From Nipponacmea schrenckii (lineage: Eukaryota > Mollusca > Gastropoda > Lottiidae): a DNA stretch of 64,000 nt. The notes under the pieces are model-generated. The model had not been told where the DNA came from, ran no database searches, and saw only the letters and a program-made list of their open reading frames with translations. Location: assembly GCA_030562195.1 (NCBI GenBank), contig CM060200.1, forward strand, positions 13,578,001-13,642,000, in the 5' to 3' direction. The translations under genes were made by a program, and so were the position numbers. Below are positions 25,001 to 36,846 of the stretch, piece by piece (position 1 is the stretch's first letter; every line of letters begins with the position of its first letter).

Positions 25001-28000
25001 GGCTTCATTTTTAGGGGTCGTTTTGGGCCTTTGTTTCATTTAAACAGTCCTCAGAAATATTCAAGCTCTGAGAAAATCGCAAAATACCTTGAAATATGCC
25101 TCAAACAAAAAATTTCACTTTTCATTTTTTCCGTGCTGTACGCGGCTGGTCTCCAGTCAGTCTGAAAATTGTGTGTCCTGTTGACAAAGTCTACAATTGA
25201 AAAATGCGTTGTAGTCTGTTTATATAGATGGCCGCTATTGCACGACGGGAAGGATAACTCTTTGATTATCAAGACGAACCGTTTTCCAATATGGCGGGAC
25301 GTTCATAATTTCTTAAGTCATTGTGATTTTTCAAACACGGATAATTATGGATACACATGGATTTGAAGGCTCAAATTTCACAGGTAAGCTCTGTAGACTA
25401 TTTCTGATTAGCTAACCAAAAGATTTCATGTGTTTTAGGCTGCCGGATGATTGTCCGAAACAAATAAAGCCTGGTCCACTTTAAACTCAATAAAATTCAC
25501 TTGGAAATATGTAAATGTATTTAAAAATGCAGATACAAATTAATGCTATCGCGGATAGGTCGCATTTAACGCATTACTTTCTATCTTGCAATAATTTGTA
25601 GCCTTACAGTATATATTCAAAAGATGGATTTAGAATATATTTTCAATATAACACGATATATAAATATGTGATTATTAAAAAAATGTTTTACAAGAATCTA
25701 TTGTATGGCTTTGACACTATATATTATTCTCAATGAACAAGGACTCATTTTGGCAATATACCTTTTAGCTATATTGGTGTTAATCTGAATAGTTTTGCTG
25801 AAATTTACCTTTTTGGGTATTACTTGACCCCTGTCAATCAACCTTGACCTCTGAGATAGAACATGACACGATTGACCACATGAAAAATTGCGTTTGCAAT
25901 CATTTATAAATTATTATATTTTGCTCCAATGAATCTTATTGTTCATAAACTAAAGCTATGACAAACCAATTTAAGAGACAAGGAAACTGATGTTGATATT
26001 CTACTCAACATAATGTATGGTCTGGAAAGATCAAAGTCAAGAATGTATTTTTTTAGGCAAGATGAACAACAGTTACGAAATGGTTTAAATCAAACAAAAA
26101 GACAACTAGATACACTGGTGTCCTCACGTAAAGATAGATTTCAAAGATTTGGTCGTGGCATACCTAATGTTGTACAGAAAATTGATGACTTGTGTAAAAA
26201 GGGGCAATTCCATCAGAGACCTAGAGGTCCAATAGGTAAAACTTGCAATCATTTGTAATTCAACACTATTGTACTGAATGAGTTCTTCATATTGTTTTCA
26301 GATGGTTTTATTAGCCTGTATTAAAGTTAAACTAAGCCCTCTACATTTTGTTCTGATGGAGGCCTTATTATAGCTTTTAGATGCAATATTTGTTCACCTA
26401 CAGGTCAGATTATGGGTTGCTTAATTCTTTTGTTCATTCATTCATTCATTCATTCATTCATTCATTCATCCTTTCTGCTATTTAGGTGCTTGTTTTGAGT
26501 TAAAAGATCAGAAATGGGCTCTAGCTGTTGAGAGTTGTTTAAAAGGTCTTATAAGTTCCTTCTGTTGCCACGATCACCATGATGAGAAGATATTGGAGAA
26601 AATTCTAGCTCAGGAATGTACTAATAAACGTCCTTCTATTATCACTTGTAAATTTAGGGTAGGTACAATATTATTTCTTTTGTTTCTTTACAATTACAAT
26701 GTTACAAGCAAAGCCAACCTTGAAAAATGAAACATATATCTTGCTACTTTTTAGTAAAGCACCTATAATAAACTCTCTATTTTACATTGGTCATAATTAG
26801 GCCCAATACACAAAGATATGGTCCTGTTGGGGACAATACAATAAATGATATGAAAAAAATACTCAAGTATATCTATATATACAATTTTTTTCAAATACAC
26901 AAGTACATGTTCAGAAATGTGTATGATGATCAAGTACATGACCAACAGCATACACTAGCCGAAATGAGTTGTTCATAATAATACAGGGATTTGTATGTAT
27001 AATGATACAAAGAGATATATAGATTGAGGAATTTCTTATTTTAAATTCTTTTGTTTTAATTTTTAGACACATGTTTTAAATGTTTCAAGACATGTAAGTA
27101 TATATATATTTTTAAATTAACTTAGTTGTTTAACTTGACCCATCTATTCATAGTACTTTTCAACACAAACTTTGCTGGCTTCCACATACATGTACCCGTC
27201 TCCATAAGGTACAGAAGAGCAGGACATAAATTTCAATTCATTTCATTTCATTTCCACATACATGTAGTTTATACATTATTTATTATGTCTCTTTACTGTT
27301 ATTTTTCATCTTTGTAATGTTTCTTTACTGTTATTCATCATTTTTAGAATGTTATTTCAGTTATTTGTATTGTGTTATCACTCTTGTAATCTTGTTACCT
27401 CTGTTATTTATTACAGAGAGTACAGAGTGATAACTACCCTTCTGTATTAGATGTAATACAAACTGATGATTCAGTAATAGCTAACACCTTAATAGATCAG
27501 GTTTGTGGATTAATTTTCATGTAAAATTTCTGACTTATGCATCAGTCCCTACACCTGTGCCTATGCTACGGCAATGATGCAACCTAAAAGATGATTTAGA
27601 ATATGCCCCCAATTATGACTATAATCCTTGAAAGCGAATAGCATATAATAAGCAGTCAATTTTCACAAGTATGAAAATATTGCAAGGAGTGAACAATATT
27701 AAGCAAGAAGCAAACATAACTTTCGATTCTGTTCAGCTGTTGTCAAGATGAAGACTTTTCCAAGTATATATAATAATTTAACTTTATTGTTACAAAGATA
27801 ACGTGATTCATGTATAATTTCTTGTTTTATAGAGAGGATTAGAAAATATTATTCTTATCAATGATAATACAGAAGCTAGAAAAGTTATGGAAAGATGTCC
27901 TCCCAAGAACTGTAAAGAGGTAAAGGAAACTACTCACTGAATAGGTTTAATTTCGCTTTGAATTATGATGCTATATTTCTGCTAACAATATATACAAGTG

Positions 28001-31000
28001 GCACCTGTATTTAATTCAGTAAATTTTAAGGTATACTACCTTTCAGTCTTTATACTTATAAAAGTGAGTTTTTGTGCGTCAGTGGATACAACAGAATCTC
28101 TTTCTAAGATTTTAAAACAATGAAAAGACATAATTCCCTATTAAATTTCAGGCGTTCACATTAGTTGGAGATCAGATATACTGCTTACCAACATTCAGGT
28201 ATTACTCCAATAATAATGATAAAGCTAGAATGTTAACAGCCAATGTGGAAGAAGATATCCGAAATTGTGAAATGGAGATACAGAAGCTGCAGACAGACTA
28301 TGATCAAATTCGACAACGTAAAAAACAAATGGATGATGAAATTCGTAAAAACCAACGGGAAGAGAAACAGTGTGAAACTCAACTGATGAAAATTAGTGAA
28401 GCTATAAACAGCACAAATCAGGTGATATTTTTACACCAACTTGAAAATATATAACATATTCCTAATATAACACTAATACAGTTTGGGTGATTTTTACTAT
28501 GCAACTATTCTACAACGCTATTCCATTTATGTTTGAATATTGGATTATTTGTGTCATCATTAGTTGAGTGCCTTATCATATAACTATCTTGAAGATTTCA
28601 GATTTCAGCTGTTACAGTTCTTTGGTATATATAATTTCTATCTGGGTTAAAACATTGAGCAAACTTGTACAACTTTTCAAACAATTTTTTTTCTAGAAAA
28701 TTGAAGAATTGAAGAGTATAGAGGATCCAGCTCCAGTTGATGTCTCTACATTGGTAAGTTCTCTGACTATTTTATTTAGCTATTGAGTTTAAATTAACTC
28801 TTTATCAAAGCCAATAGAGCCTGCTGCTTACAGACCCTTTTGCTAGCTTGTCTGATTACAGATAATGTATAAAGAACAAATATGATAACAGACGATATCA
28901 AAATCTGATAATAGATAATAAGAGAATTGAGAGTTTGATAACATGATGAGGAAGTCTGTTAAGAGTTTAAAAGTGAGTCTGAGATTGTTGAACAAACAGG
29001 TGAAAGAGAACATGTAATAATGAGAGCTAACAGTCTGATAACAGAAACAGAGATTCTGATTTTACTTTGAATTGTCTGTTGCAGGAAGAAGAGGTAGAAG
29101 GTTATGATCACCAGATCTCAGTGATAACAGAACAGCACAAACAAGCTGTAGCAGAACTAAATGATAAGAAAGCTTGTTTTCACACTGCTGAAGCTGAATA
29201 TGTAGCTCAACAACGGGAAATAAAAGCTAAAACTGAAGCATCTGAACCTCTACAGGTATATTTACTTTAAAGGGACAGTTTCTCTATCCATTTTACCAAT
29301 CCTATGTACCTATGTCTCAGAAACTGGGATTCTTTAGCTAAGATAATTAGTTATAGTGTTAGCCTTCAAATCTAAGTGTTTCCTGAATTATTTGCGTTTG
29401 AAAGTTGAAACTGTCATGGAAAAAGATATATATAGAAATTGAAAGTAAAATTCCTACATTGAGGAATTAATCAAGACATTAGTTCTTCTGAAGAATATTT
29501 ACATATGTTCAAGAAATTTTGAAAATGACAAATAATAAATAGGGAAATTTATGACACCAATGCAATCTGTATAGCTTATTTTATTGATCTTTATAGAGAC
29601 AAGGCCATTATGGGATTTTTATTCTCAAAGAAGACACAGCTACATTGAAGCTAAGTCTGTCTAGTCTCAATTGATATTTTTTCTAAAACAACTTTGTTAA
29701 TGATATATATCATCTGTGGATATTTCAGTTATTTATGTATATACTTTGTAATTTCAGAATGAAATGAACGAGGTTAGTTCAGATCTATCTATTATTAAAC
29801 AAAACTATAAAAGATATGATGACATGTTGAAAAATCAGGAGAAACTGGTATCTGAGGTACACAAACAAAAGAAAGATTTTGAAGAAGAATTAGAGGTAAA
29901 CATGTTAAGAAATTAAATCATGTACAGTATTAACTGTAATAACTCATCAATCAAAGGAATAAACTTGAAATATTTGTCAGTGGTCAAAATTGACATCTGA
30001 TTTCTCAATATTCTGATCAATATTTAAAAGAACTGATTAAGAAGAAATTTTGGGGTTTACTTTTTCAGACATATGTGAGAAAAGCAACAGAGTTTTGTCC
30101 AGAAAGAGTGAATACAAGAAGATCACCTCATACATTACAAAGTGAAATAAGTCAAATTAATAAAACTATCAAAAATGAAGAAAAATTGTGAGTGTTTTAA
30201 TTAGATAGTGATTTTCCAATTGTACTTGATTCACTTCTGATAAGTTCTTTGCTAACAGAATTTAACGTCAATTATGTCATTTTATCTCCCTTTCAAATTA
30301 ATATCAAAGTAATTGCAATTATAGCTCATTTCTGATTTGTTTTTTTCTGAATTGTAATCTAGCTAGTTTTCAACCATGTCCTGTTCTAATGCCATTATTT
30401 TAACCAATCAAACAATCAAAGCTTGTCTTGTGGGACATGTTTCTCCATTACAAGGCTTTGCATTTTCATTCCCTTTTATTGAGAATCAACATCTAACACA
30501 CTATGATTGGTTAGAAATATCTTATGATAACAGGACTGTGGTGAAAATCTGGTTAGATTGCAATGTGGACACAAAAAAAACAATAATTATTAGATGGTAG
30601 CTAGTAATCATAGTCTTGTGTTAAGTCATCTACATGTATTTTGTTTTCTATTCAGACGTGGTAATTATGAAGAGATCACAAGAAAATATAAAGAAACTGG
30701 TGATGCTTTTAAAAAGATTGTTCATGAAGTACAACAATTAAAGAATTTCAATTCTGTAAGTTTCTGTCTGGGTTATCTATGAATCAAAAAAAAAAAAAAA
30801 AAGTTTCACAAAACCCTTGTTAAAATATTATTAAAATTTGTGATGGAACAGATTTATATAGTTATGATCTTTAAAATCTTAATAGTATTCTATTGTTTAT
30901 TGCATTGTAATTGTTATTATATTGTATTTCTATTACTTTTTCTGAGTAGGACGTAAAACTCTATTCATTTCATTTCTATTACTTTTTCTAATTCTATTTT

Positions 31001-34000
31001 ATTTATATTCTATTCTATTTATATTGTAGAATATGGAAAAGATTATGACCAATAGAACAAGAAGATACTCAAAACTAAGACAGTACATAGCTTTAAGGGC
31101 TAAATTATTCTTCATTGTTTTATTAAATAATAGAAATTATAAAGGCAAGATGAGTTTTAATCATACGAAGGAATCACTTGATATGACAGTAAGTTATGAT
31201 TACTATTATTTTTATGTTATACTCTTTAGAAAAATACAAACTTTGACTTTGAAATATCTAACACATGAAATTATTAGTTGATATCAGTCTTGTTCCATTC
31301 GGAGGATTACATATTGAATGAAAAAGCTAGATGTTTTGAGTGTCAATACAATGATATCATTCACATCATTTATTTTCATTAAAAAAGTTAATTTTCTGAG
31401 CTTTAAAGTTGGGTATTTTCAAAAACAATATCCAGATTGTACATTATCAGTTGACCTGCAATAATATCAAATCAAAATGGGAAATAGAAAATAAGTTATC
31501 CCATCTGATGTTGGTGATGGAGCGAACTTCATAACACACTGACCCTATTTGTTAGTCGACTATCAGAATTGTTCTCCAAGATTCTTACTATTTATCAGGT
31601 CATGCCAGCTATACAAGGTGGTGAAGCAGCCAAAGATTTAAAATCATTATCTGGAGGTGAAAGATCATTCTCTACTGTATGTTTTATATTGGCTTTATGG
31701 GATGCTATGGAGTCACCATTTAGATGCTTGGATGAGTTTGATGTCTTTATGGTATGGTCGATTTTAATTCTTGATGTTAATTGTTAAAGTCTAAAAACAT
31801 GAAGACTGCAGTGGGCTTTTCTAATAATCAGATAAAGAGTAGAACATTAACTTTATTTATATTATTTTGAAATTGAAATAGAGTAAGGTTAAGCCACTGG
31901 CTTGTCAAAATTTTCATCATTGCAAAGTGTATGTCGTAGCCAACCTTCATTATTGCTTAAAGTAGGATGTAAAATTTATTTCATTTGATATTTAGGATAT
32001 GGTCAATAGAAGAATCAGTATGGATATGATGATGGTTGTAGCTAAAGAACAAACTAGCCGTCAATTTATTTTTTTGACTCCACAAGACATGAGGTAATGT
32101 TTTATCTTGTTGAATCTAATATACTATAGTTTAAAAAATCTTGTCGACGTCAAAGTACAGTACAGCAACTTTATAACTTATCTTCGTCGCCGGCGACGGT
32201 CTGCAGTTCGTCGGCAAAATAAGCTCAGACGGTCGCCAGTTCGTCGGCAGTTCGTCGGCAGTTCGTCGGCGACGGTCTGCAGACGGTCGCCAGTTCGTCG
32301 GCGACGGTCTGCAGACGGTCGCCAGTTCGTCGTCAAAATTTCTATAATCTTTGTGTACATCATGACGTCAAGACTTTGCTTGACAACAGACTAGTTTCTA
32401 AATATAGCTACATGTATTGTAGGTCTACAACGCAACTTTCTTTTTTTTCTACCAACAATGGTTCAGAAACTTTAAATATTACTTTTCATATTTTTCACAA
32501 TTGCATTCTAATGATCGGTAACTAGTCTACGAAAGACATTTCCTTGGTCAGCCTGATTAAAGGGATAATAGGCGTTAGAACGAACATAAAATTTTAAGTT
32601 CACTCAAATTTGGACAATAACAGTATATACCCATCAGTTGACTTACCTATACATCAAAATCCCTCTAAAATCTGATAAATCCCCAAAATAAAGTAGTTAA
32701 TCATAAAACGCTTGAGCCATCCATCAAGCGATATTCAAATCGTGTAAATATAAAGGGAAGTAACTCTAACATGTGGGTTTTCACGCGTCCTTGACCCCTA
32801 CTGTTGAATTCCACAAAGATGTTTTAGCGTTGATTTACCAGACGCTTTTATTCTCAAACTGAATGGAATCGTCGCTGGCTCACTTTTTTTTTAAATTCTG
32901 AATATATTTTTATTGTGGCTTTTTAAAATTTGGTAAAGTGTGGGATGCATACTTATTTAACTAATAGTCAATATTAAACACAAATATAAGCCGTAGGACG
33001 AGTGTATTCTAACGCCTATTATCCCTTTAACAAGTAACATTGCTTTACCTCACTATGTCATTCAAATCGACCTTAGCATTAATTATTGAGATTGTTTCAA
33101 TTGTGAAAAAAATATACAATGAGAAATATTGTCAAACTGAGCTTGCTATTCGTTCTGATATTTTACCGTAGGTCAACTCATAAAAAGCGTTTCCGGATAA
33201 ACGATGGTGAAATTCTAAATCCTAATATAGTTACTATTACACCTGAACAAATTCTGATATCAGAACCTGAGACTGGATTCATTACAACGTTAGTAGTGAT
33301 AATCCTTTCAATATGGTGCCCAAAGAACTTAAAAGTAGTGCTTGGATTGACGCTTTCAAACGAAACTAAGCCCAAATGTATCTTGGCACGCAGTTACGAA
33401 GAAGTAGGCGTGGTTTCTCAAAACGTCAATCCCGACATCGTTGTTTTACCATTGGATGATGAAAATAGAACAAAGCGTTTATTGGTTATAATTTATACTC
33501 ATTCATATGCATGAGAATGAAATATACCGAAGTAGGTGGGTCTCATAGAGTTATTTATAATAATAGGCGGTGCCAGCAAAATGATGAATGTCTACCTATT
33601 AATATTATAATAGAGAAAAAAAAAGAAGAATAAATATTAATAATCCGTCAATGAGCGCAGTCGGAACTGGTTAAGCATCATTGCTATATTGACCGCTGTA
33701 GATTTAGGCTGGGTTGGGCGTCGTGATTTTAAATATATCCCCCGTGATAAGTTTGAATTTAAAATTATAAAAATAGAGCCGGTGGCCCGAGAATTAATTT
33801 ATTATAAAGTCCGAGGTCGTAGGCCTAGTCCCGAAAAGCCATGGTAAAAGGGTTGTTACACTTTCTTTTCATCGAATTGAGAATCTGCTTGATATCCTAG
33901 TTTCTATGGTTAAATAATCTGTTATAGGCTTTACATTTCTACGTTCTTTGGTTGGACACGATCAAGACTGGGCCTACTAGGTCTATTTGAGGTTTTCAAC

Positions 34001-35874
34001 TCCACCAAAACGGTAACAGATATTTTGGTGAATAAAAATAATTTATTTTGTACATTTCTTTAATATAAACATTTCGTAGTAGTAAAAATAACAATGGATT
34101 GTGAAAATGTATGCAGAGGTCTACTATGTACGCACCTTGTCCGACGAAGAATAAGTTCACAAAACACACCTTAATTTTTAGTGCTAAAACCGTTTATTCT
34201 AAGATATTGTCTCTTTCGTACTGAGGCCTGCATGTAAACTATTCATGTATTTCTTTAATGTATGGGCTCTTTGTAATCTGTACAAAAAAAGAAGGTTGGG
34301 TAAATAATTTCTGAACTGTCAGAAGTGTTCAAAGACATCACGTGAGCAGTGCATTACACCTCCACTATTATTTCAATGGCAAACGACTAAAAGAGGGCAT
34401 CGAACGCGCCTCAAATCCCAGCAAGACAGTCAAACAAGTGCAACATTATTCATAAAATGTGCTGACGAACAAAACTTCATAAGTCGGGCATCGGACAAGT
34501 ACTTTATTTCTGTTTATGTCGGTATACCGTATATTACTTTGATCAATTGGCAAAGATTGTTTGAGTTCTTTTCAATCACTGATTTTAAGTTAATTTTATC
34601 TTGATTAATAAAGATCACATTAATTATAGGATTTATTTCGTTACCGTTTTAACCAAAAATAGCTGTTACCGTTTTAGCGGAGTTGTTACCGTTTTAACCA
34701 AATTTCCGTTACCGTTTTGGTGGAGTTGTTACCGTTTTGACTAATAAAATTTGTTACCGTTTTGACATGTTACCGTTTTAACTGGTATTCCCTCTTACAA
34801 CAGTAGCCTTTTTTGTAACCATAAACGGACTGATTACCGGGAACAAAGTAATGCACCCTCAGACCTTATTGATCACCAAAATAAAGTATTTTATTGTTTC
34901 AAAAAATTACTGTAGACCAAGCTTACATCCCAAGTGCCCCAACACGCATTCCGTGGAGGGTTGAAGTATAGGCTCCCACCCATTGTTCTCCTCTTGTCAC
35001 TCTCAGTCTCATAGGCCGGCTATCGTTGTTTAATCTTTTGACGAAAAAAATAGATTGATGAAGCCTTTATTGGGCACATTCTGCATATCAACTCAAAACT
35101 AAGGTTTTTTCCATGCATGTGTACATAATAAAAATTCTGATGACATGTATTTCAAAATAATAGGCTTAGCCTAGTAGTAGTGGCGCAGGCCTAGCGCATT
35201 GTTAATTTCGCTCATGAAAGAATTATGATTCTTGGCGTCAAAAGATGAAGATTTGGATCGTGACGTGATGGTCATTAAATTATGACATCAGCTCTTCTTG
35301 ACAACGGAAAGCGATGGATTTTCTTTCTGGAAGTGGCGACGAACTGGCGACGAAGTGGCGACGAACTGGCGACCGTCTGCAGACGAACTGGCGACCGTCT
35401 GCAGACGAACTGGCGACGAACTGGCGACCGTCGCCAGTTCGTCGCCAGTTCGTCTGCAGACGGTCGCCAGTTCGTCGGCAAATGTTCTGCCGACCATCTG
35501 CAGATGATCTGCAGATAAAGATAAGTTATAAAGTTGCTGTACTGTACCATAACATTCAAATTTTGAGACTTAATACAACTATCAGACAGCAAATGCTATT
35601 TCTAGAAATAACAAGAGGAAGAGGGGCTGAAAAATTTAACTTAATTTAGCAAATAAATAATAAAAACTGGACTGGAATTTGTACATTACCATTACATTGA
35701 AGCTCACTTCATCACATTCGAATAAACTTTCTTATCTTATATAAAATGCAGTGTAAAAATCATTTTCATTTCAGTCAATTGAAAATGGGACAAAATTTCC
35801 GTATTTTCCGAATGCCCAATCCAGACAGAGGTCAAACAACATTAGAACAAGGAGATAGAACTGAAGATGAATGA
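19087..35874 (+). CDS. SMC6: Structural maintenance of chromosomes protein 6
   Basis: Twenty-six exons on plus: 19087-19257, 20054-20174, 20452-20557, 20881-21017, 21451-21593, 22247-22348, 22583-22720, 22936-23016, 23269-23415, 23890-23978, 24438-24602, 26057-26235, 26486-26658, 27067-27093, 27417-27500, 27833-27919, 28152-28421, 28697-28753, 29085-29255, 29758-29895, 30069-30187, 30656-30755, 31030-31188, 31599-31751, 31996-32093, 35775-35874. Total 3315 nt, 1104 aa (human about 1091). Walker A is GRNGSGKS at residues 94-101, split by intron 2. Long coiled coils flank a hinge at roughly 490-670. The ABC signature [13 protein letters not shown] is at ~1005, and Walker B is in [10 protein letters not shown] with D1033/E1034. 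Family knowledge: with SMC5 and the NSE subunits it forms the nuclear SMC5/6 ATPase used in recombination repair and in silencing of extrachromosomal and viral DNA. The last intron is enlarged by a 3.39-kb transposon. Exons 24-26 are duplicated downstream. Confidence 0.96.
21180..21440. repeat. AT-rich tandem repeat in SMC6 intron 4
   Basis: About three units of 78 bp, or sub-units of it, made of ATATATTAATTGCTATATAT, AAGATAGTATCAGATATATC and related words. Both strands stay open, producing isoleucine-rich phantom frames. It ends just before the exon 5 acceptor. Confidence 0.8.
21676..22210. repeat. 31-bp minisatellite in SMC6 intron 5
   Basis: About seventeen units with the consensus GAGACTGTATTGGTTTCTTG followed by AGTTATGTTAA, mostly 31-32 bp. 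Copies are highly similar in the middle and diverge at the ends. The array finishes about 35 bp before the exon 6 acceptor. Confidence 0.9.
24685..25609. mobile_element. 925-bp TA-flanked MITE in SMC6 intron 11
   Basis: The left end is CTGTAAGGCTAGAAATTAAT and the right end, inverted, is CTGTAAGGCTACAAATTATT. Both are flanked by TA. Subterminal phrases such as AAATTAATGC recur near both ends. TA duplication suggests Tc1/mariner-like mobilisation. There is no transposase. A second element is nested inside at 24992-25480. Confidence 0.7.
24992..25480. mobile_element. 489-bp TTAA-flanked element nested in the 925-bp MITE
   Basis: The left end reads AGGGGCCCAGGCTTCATTTT and the right end, inverted, reads AGTGGACCAGGCTTTATTTG. 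TTAA flanks each side. The ends match imperfectly over about 20 bp. The start AG(G/T)GG beside TTAA resembles the 466-bp family, but the interior is different. Nesting shows it arrived after the outer MITE. Confidence 0.65.
26431..26470. repeat. (CATT)n microsatellite before SMC6 exon 13
   Basis: About nine tandem TTCA/CATT tetramers end about 15 bp upstream of the exon 13 acceptor (CTATTTAG/GTGCTTG), so they sit where the branch point and pyrimidine tract should be. Confidence 0.9.
27201..27254 (+). repeat. SINE-like ATTTCATTTC repeat
   Basis: CCATAAGGTACAGAAGAGCA followed by GGACATAAATTTCA and ATTCATTTCATTTCATTTCC, related to the copy at 12239-12306. It lies in an SMC6 intron. Confidence 0.45.
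30941..30977 (+). repeat. SINE-like ATTTCATTTC repeat, short copy
   Basis: TGAGTAGGACGTAAAACTCT followed by ATTCATTTCATTTC, the 3' part of the same family. It lies in the SMC6 intron before exon 23. Confidence 0.45.
32186..32336. repeat. Left GC-rich subterminal palindromic array
   Basis: Repeats of GTCGCCAGTTCGTCGGC alternating with GACGGTCTGCAGACGGTC, in an otherwise AT-rich locus. The words are palindromic in pairs and the array is the inverse of the one at 35330-35515. It lacks stop codons in most frames, giving Arg-rich phantom ORFs. Confidence 0.9.
32561..33026. mobile_element. 466-bp TTAA-target MITE, copy B (nested)
   Basis: Same termini (AGGGATAATAGGCGTTAGAA), same length and near-identical sequence to 16564-17029, flanked by TTAA on both sides. 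It is nested inside the 3.39-kb element, so it arrived after that element's body existed. Confidence 0.88.
33119..33514 (+). pseudogene. Decayed ORF inside the 3.39-kb transposon
   Basis: An open frame of 131 codons has protein-like composition in two blocks: [20 protein letters not shown] at the start and [20 protein letters not shown] later. Between them, another frame reads [20 protein letters not shown], which looks more like real protein than the nominal frame. This suggests a coding region broken by two small indels. I do not recognise the family. It could be the remains of the element's own protein or captured host DNA. Confidence 0.35.
34008..34790. repeat. Iterated TTACCGTTTT motif inside the transposon
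   Basis: GTTACCGTTTT recurs seven times between about 34640 and 34785, spaced irregularly by 15-40 bp and often followed by AACC or GGTGGAGTTG. One inverted copy (CTCCACCAAAACGGTAACAG) lies near 34000-34020. It may be a protein-binding array or a collapsed foldback. Confidence 0.6.
35330..35515. repeat. Right GC-rich subterminal palindromic array
   Basis: Units GGCGACGAACTGGCGAC and CCGTCTGCAGACGAACTG run rightward to about 35428 and then invert into GTCGCCAGTTCGTC and GTCTGCAGACGGTC, so the array itself forms a near-perfect palindrome. It mirrors the left array and explains the overlapping open frames on both strands. Confidence 0.9.
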
Positions 35875-36846
35875 AAGGATTCATATCCAAATTTTGACAA
35901 GTTGTAAAATTGGATCACCTGAAAAGACTTGCTAAAAAAAATACTTGCCCCCCAAATGCTTGAATGATGCCAACTTAACTTGTGTATTTTTAATTTGTTC
36001 ATATGTAGTGTTTCAGTTTCCATAAAATTTCTTGGCTTACTGTAAGACATGTATGCAAAATTTAGGAAACTGGTATTTCCATCAATAATCCTTTGTTAAA
36101 GTATAGTCATATGTATCCTTAGTTTTTATTGCAATTTATATCTTTTATGTTTTTGTTAATGTTTTAAGTTCAAGTTCTGTGCTAAGTGATGGTGAAGGAA
36201 TGATCGGGCTATAGTTAGTAGAAAAGAGTACCTTTTTTGTTCCAATATCAAAATAAATCCACATATAAATCATTTGCAAGGGAACTTGAAAGGATAGAGT
36301 TGTTGTGGAATTGTTAAAATAAATTGAAAATTTGAGTCTCAAACTTGGCCAGTTTTTATGGATAATTACCTGGTGTTATAGATTTTTCATCATTATAAAG
36401 GCATATTCTATAGGTAATCTCACTAAGGTATACATAGTTACCATAATTATAGACTTTAGATTTTACTAGTAGAAGAAAGTAAACGTCATATTTTACAATT
36501 TTGTAATCAGTTTCTATTTAAACATTAAAACATGATAATACAACTGACTTGATTTTAACTTTAATTGATGCACTCACAACGGTTTCAGTCTGCTCCGACT
36601 TGTTTTAGTTGTTGGGTCATAAATCCTAGGGGTAGAATTTTAACCGTTATTTTTTTACATAGGGTATTATTTATTATTTATAATTTACCTCTGGTTGAAA
36701 ACAACATACATGTAAACTAGACAAACATGTAAGCAAGAAAACATCTCAACATGGCCGTTAAATATAATTTATTTAGCTGTAATATCACATCATTATTGGC
36801 AGTCAATCATAATCATTTTATCTTATGAAATTTGTCAGTGCATTGC
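35875..36846. other. SMC6 3' UTR and inter-gene spacer
   Basis: About 1 kb between the SMC6 stop and the orphan TIR-gene stop, which face each other. An AATAAA at 36318-36323 is a candidate SMC6 polyadenylation signal. The matching stretch in unit 2 (41096-42051) is clearly homologous, with small indels. Confidence 0.5.

Larger units (their letters stand above)
32158..35544. mobile_element. 3.39-kb TA-target DNA transposon, non-autonomous
   Basis: Perfect 27-bp terminal inverted repeats begin CAGTACAGCAACTTTATAAC and are flanked by TA on both sides. The paralogous site in unit 2, at 40764-40765, reads AAAGTACCATAAC with a single TA, which is an intact empty site. GC-rich palindromic arrays lie just inside each end. 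The interior holds a nested TTAA MITE, an ORF remnant and TTACCGTTTT iterations, but no transposase that I recognise. TA duplication fits Tc1/mariner. CAGTA termini with subterminal arrays would also fit a CMC (CACTA/Mirage) relative. It sits in the last intron of SMC6. Confidence 0.88.

Noticed and set aside
30376..30600. 74-codon ORF in an SMC6 intron
   Set aside because: It lies between two SMC6 exons that join in phase, lacks similarity and is best explained as intron sequence.
32107..32394. Arginine-rich ORFs on both strands near 32.2 and 35.4 kb
   Set aside because: They come from the GC-rich palindromic arrays of the transposon, which lack stops in most frames.
33178..33375. Minus-strand ORF opposite the transposon remnant
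   Set aside because: Shadow of the plus-strand remnant; no independent support.
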